DNA of 64,000 bases from Limanda limanda (GCF_963576545.1 NC_083648.1:12378739-12442738), one strand, 5' to 3'; shown: positions 46,234 to 60,700, numbered from the stretch's first letter. Notes: a model not told the origin generated them from the sequence alone. Program-made: numbers and translations.

Positions 46234-48018
46234 CAGGGTTCGAATTATCTTTTTGTCTCTAAGGGGGTCTCTATCTCATAAAAAAGTTGGCACACCGCGC
46301 ACAAAGCCTACCAAGGCTATACAATTAAATAGCCTAGGCGCGAGCAGCGCTTTTGCGCACGGTAGGCATAGGCTGTTTATAACTTGACGCACGCACACAA
46401 CAGACAGAGACATTTTTGTACAGAAATTGATTTATTTTAATTAATTTCAATATATTATTGATTGTAATAGTCCATATATATTTAATTTCATTACTGCCAA
46501 ATCGAAGAGGAAACCCATATTTTCTGATCTTAAATCTTCTACTATTTTTAGTTTTTTTGGCTGTTAACCCGAAACTTGTCAGGGCCGAATATTAATTTGG
46601 CGCCGGTGGCCTTTTTTTCAGTGGCATAACTGACCGTGATGTTTCTTTTAGATCTAGATGTATTTATCTCAAAAGCATGTTAAGCTAAAAGCACACGACT
46701 TCTTCTTCTGACTTTATGACCTGTCAAATTGTTACTATGCTACTATGTCTACTATGCGATTTGCTCCAGCCTAGTGGTGTGGGGGTGAAGTGCAGTCATG
46801 CTGCGTTCATGGGCGTCAGGTAGGTATCCTGTTTTAATTTAACGTCTTAATGGTAAGAGACCACACATGGATGGATAATGAGCGTTATTTAACATTAAAT
46901 TACAATGTCACATATGGCAGACACCTTCAGATCAGGGCTGCAACTAACGACTATTCTGATAGTCGATTAGTCACCGATTATTATTGTCATTATGAATGAC
47001 ACAAATTCTCAATTGCTCTTATTTAGCAAACAGATTTTAAATTTTGCTTGAGGTTGTTCAAGGCCTGTGATGACTGAAAATAAAGACATTAAAAGGTCAA
47101 TACTTCATTAATAAAAAAATTATTTTAATAAACTTTGCTGCATATAAGGGTACTGTTGACACAAAAGAAAAAAAAAGAAAAATCAAGCTTTTTTCAATTT
47201 AAAACCAAGGACAGGTAAAGTGCTAATAAAAAAATATTAATTTAAAATCAAGACTGCATTTTTCCTGTTAACAAAAATGACAGGGAAAATAACAGCAATA
47301 TAAACATCCACAAACCAAACTACAGTCTTCTTCGGACTAAATAATTGTGATAAAAAAAAAGACGTTTGTCAGGCAATAGGATAACATAACGCTTTTAAAC
47401 TTGTTAAAAAAAAGTTTAAACCATATTTTTGTAATGGATTCTAGAATACTGCGCACAGGTTTACACAGGTATATACGTTCATATACTATAACATCTTACT
47501 GAGGCGAGTCCGCATCGTCTCCGTTACGATCTCAAATGTGGCTCCTCCTCAAATGCGCGTGTCATGCTTCCATGCAGAGCAGGTCCGCTGCACAGATACT
47601 GCAGGTAGTTTTTTTCGGGCCATGTTAAGAGTGAAGTTCTCCCGAACTTTTGACTTCCTGGTACGCTGGAACGGACGCACCCATTGCTCCATGTTCTGTC
47701 GCTATTGCACATGCACGGCTTTCAGAGATAGGAAGGAAGCGAGATGGCTCACTCCTCAGCTACTTCCATCAGCACCTCCGGTAAAACGACTTTTAGTTCA
47801 GCTGCACGGCACGAGAAACACGCGCTATGACGTAACCAACGATTCATCGACGAGTAAATTCGACTATTTTTGTCATCGATTTTTGTAGACCAATCGTTGC
47901 ACCCCTACTTCAGATATGAGAGACCCCCTCAGATTTTTGACTTTGTTGCTTTCATGGGAGCTAGTCCTCACTCTCTGGGAGCTCAGCCCCCTCTGGCTCC
48001 CACGTAATTCGAACACTG
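46234..48018. mobile_element. hAT-like element, middle of nest
   Basis: Ends CAGGGTTCGAATTA on the left and, reading the other strand, CAGTGTTCGAATTA on the right. It is flanked by a perfect 8-base duplication GTTTAGTT at 46226-46233 and 48019-48026. Without the inner element it is about 800 bases and non-coding. Confidence 0.75.
46933..47907. mobile_element. hAT-like element, innermost of nest
   Basis: Left end CAGGGCTGCAACTAACGA, right end on the other strand TAGGGGTGCAACGATTGG, followed by inverted 'tagtcgattagtcaccgatta'-type subterminal sequence. A perfect 8-base duplication CTTCAGAT lies at 46925-46932 and 47908-47915. 975 bases, no transposase frame. The terminal motif is a familiar one in vertebrate hAT non-autonomous elements. 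Confidence 0.85.
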
Positions 48019-48686
48019 GTTTAGTTGAAGTCTAGAACGTCTAAAGGAGCAAGTATGATGTGTTCGGGATGGTGGTTGGGGTTTGCACTAATTTGATACT
48101 AAAGTAATCATTTGTAGATTAGAATAATGTGGTTTGGTAATGTGTTTATTTTTTGGGGAGGGGGGGGGGTTGGTTTTAATAGTCCCTTCTGCCCAGGGCC
48201 CCTAAATTCCCTTCAAACACACCTGGTTACCACATCTTTTTGTTCCTATTCTCACCGAAAATAATATTCCTTGAGAAAAAACAAGTCTGGCTCCACATCA
48301 TTACTTTACAGACTTTTACTGCGTACAACAACAAACCAAAGCTTTTGTGGCAGCTGGAAACTGTGCCATCAATTATTAATTCAGCTATTTATTCGGAATT
48401 TGAGCCGCGATTCTTTTATTCTCTGACAGTAGAATCAAGTTGATCTTCAAACTGCAGACATGCTGTCGTTCTTAATCACAGAAACACGGCATCTCTTCAA
48501 AACTAAAACAAAGAGAATATGTTTTGTTTCTCATTCTCTTCACTGGAACATGAGGTCAGACCTGAACTCTCAGATCTTTTCAACTCGACGTGACACTTGG
48601 CTGTATGTCATGTTTACCAATCCAATGCTGCCATTAACGTGCCAGAAAATGAGCACCTTTGCTGTGTATGGGAAACAGTCATTTAA

Positions 48687-49255
48687 AGGGATAGTTCACC
48701 CAAAGAGGAAAATTCACTCATAATGTACTCACCACTACGCCGATGGAGGGGTGGGAGAAGTGTTTGAGTCCAGTAAACACTTTTGGAGTTCCAGGGTTAA
48801 AAAGCGTTTTAGCCAAATCCAACACAATTGAAGTACATTGTGACCATTTTTTCAAACGTATAAAACAACAGAAACAAAACTCAAAACCATGTTTTTGGCC
48901 TAAATGTCTGCTCTTTTCCTCCTTTGGATCTGCGTACGCCCGTGGATTACAGCGGATATTTAGACTAAAAGTAAAGGACGCCTTTTTGAGTATAATTTGA
49001 ATATCGGGGATTCCGGACACTTGGATGACACCACAGGAGCAGCATGGAGGCATTTTGTGTGTTTTTTTCTATTGGTTTTGTTTGTTTGAAGAAGGAGTTG
49101 TCACCATTTACTTACTATTGGATTTGGCTGAAACACTGTTTACCCCTGAAACTCCAAAAATGTTTTGTGGAATCAAATACTTCACCCACCCCTCCATCGG
49201 CAGAATGCTGCGTAGATAATGAGTGAATTTCTTAATTTCTGGGCGAACTTTCCCT
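48687..49255. mobile_element. foldback (MITE-like) element flanked by TTAA, piggyBac-like
   Basis: Ends AGGGATAGTTCACCCAAAG and, on the other strand, AGGGAAAGTTCGCCCAGAAA. Each end is bounded by TTAA (48683-48686 and 49256-49259). The inverted arms extend about 130-150 bases inward (ggaggggtggga, gtttgagtccagtaaacac and the mirrored counterparts on the right). 569 bases, non-coding. TTAA flanks suggest piggyBac-type mobilisation. Confidence 0.75.
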
Positions 49256-52200
49256 TTAACGTGATTAGCAGAGATATACAGTTTCTGGAACGTAACTCTG
49301 GGGCTTTGCAGGCGCTCTGCCGGTTTTCCACGGCCTCGCTTCCCCCCCCTCGAGACGCTCCACCCCATCCTGTGTTCTTATTTCTGGGCCTCCTCAGGAG
49401 AGCCAGAGGAATGTCTGCTGGGGGAACTGCCACTGTAAATAAATAATGGAGATGACCTGGGTGTTTCTTTCCTGAGCGGAGGGCGTGTGCCATTTGGTTC
49501 TTTTGTTGGACAGGCTATCATGTCAGCTGAGCGCGCTCCATTCAGGAACTGAACTGCAGTCGGCCGGCGTGCTGACGTGTGCGTGTGGTTTTTGTTTTGT
49601 TTATTATGACTCTCTCTTCAGGCTGCTGGAGCCAATGTGTGTAGCCTGCAGACTGGTATTTTTGGATTCAGCCATATGTGTTTCCTTTGCTTATTTTTGC
49701 TTAAATCAGCAATCACCTGCTGTCTTCCTGTTTCATAAGCTGTTTAAAAGCACTACTATCCCAGGCAGAACACTCACTGATGAATAATAAATGGAGGAGA
49801 TAAACTCGGACACTAAATGGATGCCCCTCAAGTAGAATCTCAAAGGCTGTCTGAGCTGCCGCGAGGAGCTTACGTCTCTCTAGTTCCCTTCTTTATTCTC
49901 ATCTCCTTCTGTCTGCTCACTCCAGCACCATAAACACTTGTTTATAAACGCGCACGTGCCGGGCCTCTTCACAAACAACACGCTAATACCCAGAGACATG
50001 GCCTCCAGTGTCAGGTAACACCCCGGATCCCTGAAAAATGCAGGGACACGTGAGAGGCCTCTAAATATAGTAGTGTTGCCATCACTGCTCCTGTGTGGTC
50101 CTTTAATTGTCATGTTACTCGTAAATCCCCGGCCTGTTGCCCCCTGTGCGATCACGACACTTATCGTAAACCCGCTGCTGCTCTGCATGGAAGAGAAATG
50201 AAAAGCGTTTGAGATTGCAGATAAAAGAGTTTTCCACCTTTCCTGTCATGGTGGGAGCTGGATAATGAGGAGCCCACTGAGACACCAGTTGACTTTGCCA
50301 TAGGGCCCACCCTTGCAAGCGGCGCTATATCAATATAGAGCAAGGTTAAACGGTTCCTCCCATGTCTAGCTTCTGTAGATATTTTTGGGACAAACCCCCC
50401 CAAAAGGTTTCTATTTTTATGATTTAATATTCTCAATTAGTTTCCAGAGAAACAATGGCTTCTGCTGTTTAAAATGCAGCTGCAAAGATGATGTCTTATT
50501 TCTGCCTGGTTCATGAAGGGAAAGCACGGTTTATGGAAAAGTATAACCTACATAGTAAATCCTGCAAATAAGATTATTTTAAATTTACCCGACATTGATT
50601 GACAGTCTATTCTGGAAACGTTTCCAGCCAAAGAAATGCCCCAGTAACCTCAGAGGTTTGTGTTTAGTACCTGTGGCATTTTATGATTCCTGTCAATGCT
50701 GATAACAAATACATGTTTATTATTACAATTAGGATTCTGGTACAAGACTCAGCAGTAGCTAGAGATTGTAAAGCAGTAATGCTTGGTTGGGCGTCATTCA
50801 TTTGTTCTCATGTGTCCAGCATCCAGTCTACTACTATTCGATCTCTTTTTAAGCTCTGGTTTGGTCTCCACCGAGAAATAATATCTTAATCTTGAGCCGT
50901 TAAATCAGTCCAGTATGTTCACTATGTGTTCAAGGCAGTTGTCTGTCAGCTGTTGATTCCTGCGAGGTAGCATAGATCGGGTTTTTGAGCCTTTTTGCTT
51001 TGTTGCTTGATGCATCTTAAAATGTTGCCAGTGACAGTGAAGCAAAATCAAAACAATGAGCTGAAAAAGGCTAAAGTACTCTGTACTGCTGAGGGAACCT
51101 GCAGCAGATTCAAGTGTTAACTCTCTATTATCAGTAATACAAGCCTCAGCTTTAGCAAAACACTGTTATTCCATTAACTTTGTGAGTTATTTGGTTGAGC
51201 TGTCGCTTTTCAAGGTTTTGAAAGTTTATGAATGTACGCACACAGGCGAGCAAACACAAAAGCGGATGTCCTGGTGCAAATCAATTATTTGCCGTCCACA
51301 AAATGGCTGTGTACACACCCGCGCACATGCACACACACATCCACTGTGGCACAACAGTGTGTACACACAGAAGTGGATGTGGTAGTGTGAATCAATAATG
51401 CTGTGTTGTCACAGGGTGACATGTGAGCCATGGCAGGGAGCAGATGGCCCCGGGGTCCCAAGCTTCCTGTTAGCGGTGCGCACACACTTGAACAAATGCA
51501 CACACATGCACACAGACACACACACAAGCCCCATCTCTCCTGGGATTTCCCAGTGCAACTAGCCACAGCACTGGCCATTAACAAACAGCATGCCATTATT
51601 GGCTCTTCTCTGAAATGCTGAGTACATGCCCTCCCAAAAAACTGACAACAGCCAGATAATGGTAAATAGATTTCTCTGCCTGGTCCGTGGAGGTCTGGGG
51701 TAAATAAGTCTCCGCACCCCTCCTACAACCAATGTGATTTTTGGGCAGCGCAGCCGACGTCCCACAGGAAATGGGATCTGTTTCAGTCGACGCTGTGAGT
51801 GAGGTCAGCCGTTGCTCGGATATCACTTTGACTATGTTGTATTGATTGAGCGTTTCCGATGGGGCTGTGTCGGTATCTCCCAGCAAAGACTCAATTAACC
51901 CAGTGAACCGGTGGCTGTGTCTGAAGGTGAAAGAAAGACCCAGACGAGATATTTTCTCACGCTGCCTCACTTTCACCTGATTGCAGAAAAAAAAGCAACG
52001 CACTCCGATTGTGAGATAAAAGCTTTGCACAGTACGTTGATGGGCTTATGTCGTAGGAAGCTGTGGCAGCGAGGATGATCGGCTTCAGTGGTGAAGACAT
52101 TTTGTCACTGGCACAGATAACCCCTGTTGCTTTCTGGGAAATCCTGCTGCTACACTGACCTACCTCCGACAGGAATATCCCAGCAGCACCGTGGTGGTGT

Positions 52201-53453
52201 TATACGAGTCTACTACGAACGCCGCCTTTAATTGGTTATTCCACTCTCAAATAATGACAGTTACTTCAAAGGCAATGGGGAGAATTGGAAGAAGGAGAAC
52301 TGACAGTGATTCCTTTTCTTCTTAGGTGTTTTATTTATCATTTTTTTGGTATTTTTTTGACAGTACAGTGATTAATGCCTGTGTATGTTCTCTGGAGGCA
52401 TCAGATTTTGATTTTTTTTTTCTTTTCATTTTTACGATGCCTGGATTCAGTTATGTCAGGCGCCCCTTTGCTTTATAGAGAAGCGTTAAATCTGTGACCC
52501 GTCTAGACGAGGCTCGTGTCGGCAAATGTAGCCGCAAGTAGTTTAATCAACTCTGCTAATTGACCTGTAAAGTGCTTCATTTATCTTTCACACTTTATGA
52601 CCACTCATGGTTGTAAAAGAAAAAGAGAGAGAGAGTCCAATAACTATGCGTGTTCTCTCCATTTAATCTACAGAATTTCATTATACCATTTGTGGAGAAA
52701 AAAAAGAGCTTTGATTGTCACTGTGTCAAATTATCAGCTGGCTGGTTCAAAACTCATCCTCTGAAGCCACCCAGTCTATCAGGGTGAGGCAGCCAGACTC
52801 CTTGACCTTCAATATTCTCATTAATACGAGTCCACATTCCTGCACTCCAGGGAGGAGATGGGTTAGAAAAATATTCCTGGATGAAATGGCTGAACTTCAC
52901 AAGGAGTCTTTGATCAGGAGGTGAGGCTAACAGGGTTGTAGAGGAGGAGAGCAGGGAGAGGAGGCTTGTAAAGCCGTAAACACACAGTCCATACCCTCTG
53001 ACCGCCACATGTACCGCAGCCAGGTCCAGGCTGGCGAGGTGATAGTCGGGAAAAAAAAGTAATTATGGTCTCCACCGCCAAGGTTGAAAGACCAAAGCAG
53101 AACAAATGTAGCTAGTAGATAAAGAGGGTTTGATCTCGTTGGAGTTCATGCTGTTAAGTAAAGTGGGCGTAGATTAGCTCACTCCACCGACATTTACAGA
53201 GCAAACATAGTTCAAGTCTCCTGTTCGAGTCATCTGACTCAACGATCATCTGATTCTCAGCTGATCCACCTCCTGACTAGAAGCAGAGGAAAGAGCACAC
53301 CGGTGTTAAGTAGCACAAGAATAAATAAAGAAGGAACATTTCAAACACGCCCTGGTTCATATCTGTGTAAATGTCTTCCTGTATACAGATTAGCTAAAAT
53401 AAACTTTATAGATCCAATGCCAGGTAGATTTATTCATTACAGCAACAAATACT

Positions 53454-53479
53454 TATATATATATATATATATATATATC
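53454..53479. repeat. (TA)n microsatellite
   Basis: Short TA dinucleotide tract in the bcl2 intron. Confidence 0.85.
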
Positions 53480-54718
53480 ACTGTAGCATTCTTTACCATG
53501 ATCGATGATGGATGGATTATGCATAGACAGATAGTAGATGTAAATTTGCAATAAAATACAATATGAAAATAAAAATGGCCTGTTAATTTATCTACAGATT
53601 AAAAGACTTTATTTTATATACTCTCATCTTCAATTCACATAGCATCAATGTTATTTGACAACAGGCAGTCTCTGAATGTAACTAATGACATTTTCCATGG
53701 ATTATTCCAGGGAGACAATGCTTTTAAAAAAACTCTATTAGAAACTGACATGTTCCTTATTAGCTTTCTGCACATTTCACACCAGACCCGCGATGTCACA
53801 ATAGGCAACTTATTATCATTCCTCATGTAGGCTCTGTTTCCCTTTGGTCTGTGTGTGAAGACTGCGAAGGTCACACAGCTTAGCGTGAGCCAACCTGCAC
53901 AGATAATTCAAACTATCCTTCTTTTTAAAAACGTACAGTTCAGCGCAGCTTCTCCAAGGTCCCTGTGACTCACACCAAACTGAGTCGAGAGGCAAAGTAA
54001 AGGACAGGGAGTAGAAGTAACTTAGCCACCGAATGAAGCTTCATTATCATTCATCTATGTTTGAGATGGGTGTAGTTCTAGTTATTTTATTACATAATGT
54101 ATGTGTATGTTTAAGCCGTGTTCCTTCTGCAGTTGACTTATCCCAGGGTTCATTCCTTCTCATATCAGGCTTCTCGGGTGTGCACAGTGCAGTTGTTTGT
54201 TACCACACATCAATGCATTCCTCTCATTCCTTTCCCCCTCAGCCTGGATGAAAATCAGCTGGTTGCCTGAGAGAGGTCATTGAACTTTCCCCCAGTATTC
54301 CCAGTCTGAAAGGAGGGGGAAGGAGAGAGGGGGGGATGTCTGTGCAGAGAACGTCTTGTGCTCATTCTGAGATTTGGAAAGATTTGGCTGTGGGTATCGG
54401 CTTAGGGTTTTTTTTTGTCGGAAGTTGAAATGTGCGAAGAATAATGATCGCTTTCCCTCCCTCCTGTTTCTAAATGACCTCACTCTCCATGCAGGATACG
54501 AGATGTTTTGTCACGCATTTCACAATTTTCTGCTCTCAGTCTGCGGTTTAAGCTGCTTTCCTTCCCATATTGGGTTTTGCTTTGTCTTCCCACATGTTTT
54601 TCGCATGATGCAAATATGAAAACCATTACCGGTCGAAGTTTTCAGATCGTTTTGCTTCGGTAAAAGTAATAGTACAACAGAATTCAAAACCTTACAAAAG
54701 TGCTATGGCAACATCTAC

Positions 54719-54771
54719 TTTATTATAATAATTATTATTATTGTTATTATTATTATTAGTAGTAGTAGTAT
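54719..54771. repeat. trinucleotide (ATT/AGT) microsatellite
   Basis: Imperfect ATT-type repeat passing into AGT units in the bcl2 intron. Confidence 0.75.
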
Positions 54772-57700
54772 TAGTAGAAGTAGTAGTATAAGCCTTTATT
54801 TAACCAGTTTAGTCCCATTGACATTAAAAATCTCTTTCACAAGGGAGGCCTTTTAAGACTTGATTATATAAAACACTAACAAAGATGATCTGGACTCTAA
54901 CATGATAACGTTAGCGTGAACTGGTTTATATGTATATATCAGAAACTACCTAAGAATCAATAACAGTCAGGCTCTATTAAAAGTACAATATTTCTCTCTA
55001 CAGTGTTGTAGAGTAGAAGAAAGACAGTATTTGGGTAAATGCACTTTCCACCACTGGCAGCAGATGCCTTCACTGTGACTCTGTGGAAAATGTTCAGCTC
55101 CTCTCTTCAAACTTTCAAGCGTCTTCCTGAGGGAGCTGCCTGCGCCTCAAACAGAGGATTGTTCTCTCTCACATTATCGGACATCTGAGATCCTCAATCT
55201 GCTCAGTTCGCTCTCTGTGGCCTCTCTCATTCACGTGGGCACATGGAGAACACAGCTCAACCCGAGAGGCCACGTGTGAACCGCTCCGAAAGCGCCTAAC
55301 GTGACAAGCTTTTCATTTATCTGCTGAATTTACAAGATGTCTCCCGTATGAACGAGGAGACTACGAGAGGCGCTGGCCCTTCTGGCTTTGATGTCCCGAT
55401 ACGTTCTCCTCCGCCAACATGTTTAATTCTCTGTCGGATGATGTTACACTCGACTTGTTTGGCAGTGCTTCTGCTTCTTGTAACTTGGGACGTCATCAAA
55501 AGCAAAATCACAACATTGCCTGGAAATAAAAACCTGGCCTTTTGTCACGGTTTCGTGTTCTTTCACTGGAGGGCGAAGATTTAGGAGTCGCTTAATGGTT
55601 CAAAACAAATACAAATCTCTTAGTTACAGTGCCTAACCCTCCCCCCCACCCCACCCTTCCTTTCTCCACAGCGACAGTTGTATGACTACATGTTTGGCCT
55701 GCATCAGTCTTTCCCTAGTTACCCACACAGACTGATTCAACCATTCTTGGCTCTACCACAGAGAAGCCATAGTCTCAACCGAGACAGTGATGTCATCCCC
55801 ACAGTGTCCGGCAGAGGAAGTGACTTCACACAAACTGAACAGAAGCCCCTGTTTTTGAACTTCAGGGTTGTGTAATTCTGTTACGCAAGAGCTTGAAAGA
55901 AGGAAAAAAGCTCAGATTCAAGCGCACAAAACCACAAGTGAATGCTTCATTTCAAGAACATCCCAAAGCAGATGACATCATGAGTTCAGTTCAATTAGGA
56001 CGCTGCACATGGCGTTCCCACACATCCCGCTCTTAAGGCCCTATACAGTGGTCCTTCAGATACAGAAGCCTATTATCAGCGTTGGCTCAGATGGTGGTTG
56101 TGTGGTCTCAGGGTCTTAGGGGGTGAGCGGTGACTTTTAAGGCTAGAGGCACCGTGCCGCCCCTGTCACAGGAAATGAACCTCTCCCATGGGCTGTGTCT
56201 GTCACAGGAGAAGCAACAGGCCACTCGGGAGTCCGCTGGTTCCCACGCTCTCTATCAGCGTCTTTTTTATCTGAACCAAGCCACCGGAGCAGCTCAGCAA
56301 CGGGGGCCTCACATGCTCCATTGTTTCACCAGAAATAAGTGATGCTTTAGTTCCTGTCCACAGCAGTAGACCGCTGATTTAAAGCACTTTAAAAATGTGA
56401 AAGTTTAATGATTACCTTAACTTTAGTGAATGGGAAACCGGCCTTGCCTCTTTGTCCGTGAAACTCTTCTGCATGTTTTGAATGCCACAGATAGTTTCCT
56501 CCACCGAGTGGCTCTTTGTACGAGCAACAACACAACCGGAGAGTTTCACTCAACCATCCCTGAGAAAAGCACCGCAGCTTACTGGCTCTCACGACGCTTA
56601 CATGTTGGTTTTTTTAAGCCACAGAAACACGTCATCAGAGCAGCCGATGTACCGCGCGTGGTTTCCTTGGAGACAAAAGGTAGATTTATTAGACACCAAC
56701 ATTGCAGACTTCCTGTGCCTTTCTCGAAAACCACTCAAGCTGTGTTAAATGCACTCCAAACACATCAGCCTCCACACGTGTGCGCAATGACTCAGCGGCC
56801 CTTTTCCATTCCCTGCTCTTGCACGTCACCAGTGGCCTTTTAAACAGGAGAGAGTTGTTTTTATTAGAAGTGGGGCCACCCTGCAGCAGAGGTAGAGATG
56901 AGACCCTCTTGATATTGAGTGGTATCACAGCAGCTGCAGCTTTCTGCCCGGCTCAACTCTTGTCACTTCCTCCCCCGGATGGGTTCGGCGCAGACGTCTT
57001 TTTAGCTGCATTGTATCTATTTCAGGAAGCCATTGTGCCAAGTGCTGGGTAATTGTAAAGGATCTGGGATGAATGCTGGAGGTTAAAATGGGTTTCAAGG
57101 TCAAAACCATCGGAGAGGATTGTTTTAAAGAATAAAAGAGGGTTGTCTGATTTATTGTGAGAGAGTGGGACTGTGTCTCTGTAGCTTTCCCTTTGCCTTG
57201 ATGTCTCTTCTCTCTGCGCGGACAAGTGACTGATTGTAAATGACTCTCTCTGAGCATGGGGAAGGTGTGAAGAGGTCCCGATGCACCGAGGAGAGGGAGG
57301 TGACAGGAGAGCTAAACCCCCACTCTGCATCCCTCGCTCCTCTGTACCTGCAAGGTCACCCAGTCCTTCATTGCACGTTGGATCAAAGCTGGTCAATAAA
57401 AATCAGCGGGCTCGACGAGAACAAACGGCCTGCGAGGATCAGACACAACTGCTCAGTCAAGGGTAGGCAAATAGATCGGGGGGGTGTTTGCCAGCTCGAA
57501 ATCTCTCTGCACTCCAAGAAAAAACCTCAGAAAAACTACATGCGTCTGCACAAATTGGACGGTCTGACTCCAGTGGTTCTCCTCCTTCTGCTGCCTCCTT
57601 AATGGGATGAAAAAGAAAACAAGTTTACTGAAGCATTATTCATCTCCTAAGAAACCAAAGTCTCATGTGTAAAGCTATAGTCCTCATTTATCTGGTGGTT

Positions 57701-60700
57701 TAGACGTTAAATAATGGAGACAATAAGAAAGAAAGAAGAGAAAAAGCACAGAGAGTCATGAGGAGTGTGGGTGATTTACTGGCGATCACGTTTCATGTTC
57801 CAGCGGAGCAGGCCCACTCCCCGGAGGGGGGGGGTTGCTGTTTTGTAAACACACAAACACTGCCGCTGACGCAAATTTGAATATTTATGAAGCTTTGGGG
57901 TTTAGCATCCGACGTCAAGATTGTTTCTCCCTTTACACTGGAGTCCGGTGTAATGACTGTTGATAGAACACAAGTGTGAAACCTGAGTCTTCAATGAAAT
58001 TCTGGAGGTGGAAAATGAAAAAGGCGTCTCTGTTTCCTTGGTTTGATGTCGAGACTCTTCTTTTGATTCTTTTTATTTCAAGACAGACTGAGGTTTCTTC
58101 AGAGTTAACATCTCGTCTGGCTGTTAATAAGCAGGAAGTTGTGAGGCTACTTGTGGAACCAGAGATTAAAAACCTTTTGTGCTTAATTCCATCACTTTTA
58201 TTAGATTCTAAGTTTGTTTAATGACAGTTTGGTGCTTTAGTGTGGAGAATTTTCTTTCAGAAGTGGTTCAATGTGTCCTCATCAGTGTTGTAGCTCTCTG
58301 TGCTTATTTAAAGACACATAGACATTGATTATCCTACACTGGTCTACAACTGATTTTAGAAATAACTTTCCTGCGGATTGTTTGCGATTTACTTATAAGT
58401 AGCTTAAGTCTAAACATGTTAGAAAATTGTGAAAAATGTTCCTAAGAAATTCCCAGAGCCCATGTTGAAAAATGTTAAAATGCCGTTTCATGGGTGGATG
58501 AGCTTCACTTTGTAGCTGGTAACAATAACTTCTCTCGAGAACAAATTAAACACAGATTCCTTTTTCTTCACTGTGTTTATTTGCTCAGCTTCAGAAAGAG
58601 CCTCGCTAGCTATGGCCCCGTTGTGACCAGTCTGGATGCTAAGCTAATGCTAACCAGCTGTGGGTGGTCACTTTGTATTCAACAGATGAGCAAGGTTTCG
58701 ATTCTCTCCTCTTGACTCTGCACCAGAGAAATTTACATGCAGAATGTCGATAATGCAAAACTGCGCAAGAATAATTACCTATTGATCGACCAATCGCTGA
58801 ATTGACTAATTGTTTGACCTCTGGGAGGATGTCTTATGTCAATGATGCTACATAGACATTTATTATATCTTTGATCGTGTGATCTACTAAAAGTTTGTTT
58901 GTTGATTGGGACTCATTTCCAGATATTAACAACCTTCCTGTTCCTGCCTGTCCTCCCTCGGCTGTGAGGTCGTTGTTTCAAGGTGTTGCAGTATTGTCGC
59001 AGATTTGTGAAGGGCTCATCGCTCCTCAGCTCCGAGCTGTGTGCTGGTGCTGACGCAGGGGGATTCACCGGGTAATGAGTATAGCAACAAACTCCCCCGT
59101 CATCTCCTTTTTGCCAGTCCGGTCGATGGATGACAGTCTCAGTTCCCTGACTTGATCGAACCTGACCTTGCTGCCAGATGAGCGCTCGTCTTCCTGTCTG
59201 CCTTTGTGTGTGGAGAGAGTTGTTCTATATTTTCCTTCTGCATGTGTGTGTGTGCAATGGTACATGAAAATAACCATATGCACACATGAAAGAGGGATAT
59301 ATTAGTGTGGCCCATACTACGATCAAAACAGATAGATTACAAAGGACATTCATGCCTTTCTTGCGTTTTTTTAAAATCTCACATTACTTCCCTGTGGCTC
59401 CTGAAATGGGAGTTTAGTTTGACTTTAATTAGCTGCGGAGAAGTCTGCGAGAGGCTCATTAGAAAATCAAAGAGCAGCAGCGTATGCAATATTGTAAGTA
59501 TGTTACTGTTCCAATGCTTAGGAAATAAACAGAGCGTGGGGAGCAGCTCGGTTCAGAGGTGGATATAGCAGCAAAGCCACAACAGGCACTTTAATTACAA
59601 GTTGAACTTTAACCCACATCCCCTCTCTCTCTGTCCCAGCCTGCCCGCAATTAGCCGTGGAAACGTCCCGCAGCAGAGATGACTGCCTAATCATTTTTCT
59701 GTTTTGGCAAAGCGCTGCTTGGGGTTTTTAACGGAGCTGTAGCCAAGTGCCCGAGATGACTCATTATCTTGCACACAAGCCCAGGGTTTACCCGAAGGAA
59801 TCTGCAAATGGTTGCTAGGCCCATTTCCTGGTCACATATGGCCATCGAAGGAGGACGACAGTGCAGAATCCCTTTGTGTCCGGGAGAAAGACACCCAGAG
59901 GTCTGAATCATGGGAAAAACAAATCAGAGGTCGAGGACAGGCCCTCTCCTGCTGGTGGGAAAAGCAAATCATGTGTGAAGTTTCCAGCCTGGGTAACAAT
60001 GACGCTCGGGCAGCAAAGTTGCCACCCCATGGCCGAGTACAGGATCCTCTCAAGTCCTCGCTGCTCAGTCTGACGCCTTGACTCCTGTGTGTGTCTCTCC
60101 CAGGGATTCATTGTGTGTTGTAAAAAAAACAAAAAACAAATGGAAAGGGAGTGTGTAAACCTGGCTGGGCCCTTTCCCACTGGATTCATGGCTTCTGTGG
60201 GGCAGCTGTGACCTTTTAAAAGCCATTGATCCAAAAAGTGAATACTGTAGAGAGCTGCAGCCCGGACTTTATTTCCCTGATGCACACCTGCTGCTGGCGG
60301 CAGATGGTTCGCTCCAGGGCAAAGATGAGTTTTTTTTTATTTTCTTTGGGAGGATTATAGTTGTCTTTTGTTGATGTGATGAATGCAGATGTTTTGTCCT
60401 TTACTGTCCCGGTCGACCTTCTGTGTCCTCCTGTGGCAGCTGCTTATTATTATTGTCCTTATTTTCCCCTCAAAGGCTTTCGTTTTCATTATGGGTTGTC
60501 AATAGAGACGGAGACAGAAGAGACAGGAATGTGAGAACAGAAAGTGCCAGGGTTTGTTTTTCACACTGCTCACATGGCCGCGGCAGCAGCAGCGCTCGCT
60601 AACGTGTGGGTGAAAAAGTTCCAGGAGCTGAAATGGAGCATGCCTCAGTCTCATGATATCCACCTGACACCCACCCCCCCCTCCCCTCCCGCCTTCCTCT

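Larger units (their letters stand above)
46042..48225. mobile_element. outermost hAT-like non-autonomous DNA transposon (tentative)
   Basis: Begins CAGGGGCGATG and ends ...CACACCTG. It is flanked by 8-base sequences differing at one position, GTTACTAC (46034-46041) and GTTACCAC (48226-48233), as expected for a decayed hAT target-site duplication. The termini share little beyond CAGG. No transposase is seen. It would enclose the two elements below. Confidence 0.45.

Noticed and set aside
48718..49053. 111-codon minus-strand frame
   Set aside because: It lies inside the TTAA-flanked foldback element and shows no protein features.
51596..52030. 144-codon minus-strand frame in the bcl2 intron
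   Set aside because: No recognisable domain and no clear splice sites or codon bias. A chance frame is likely in 23 kb of intron.
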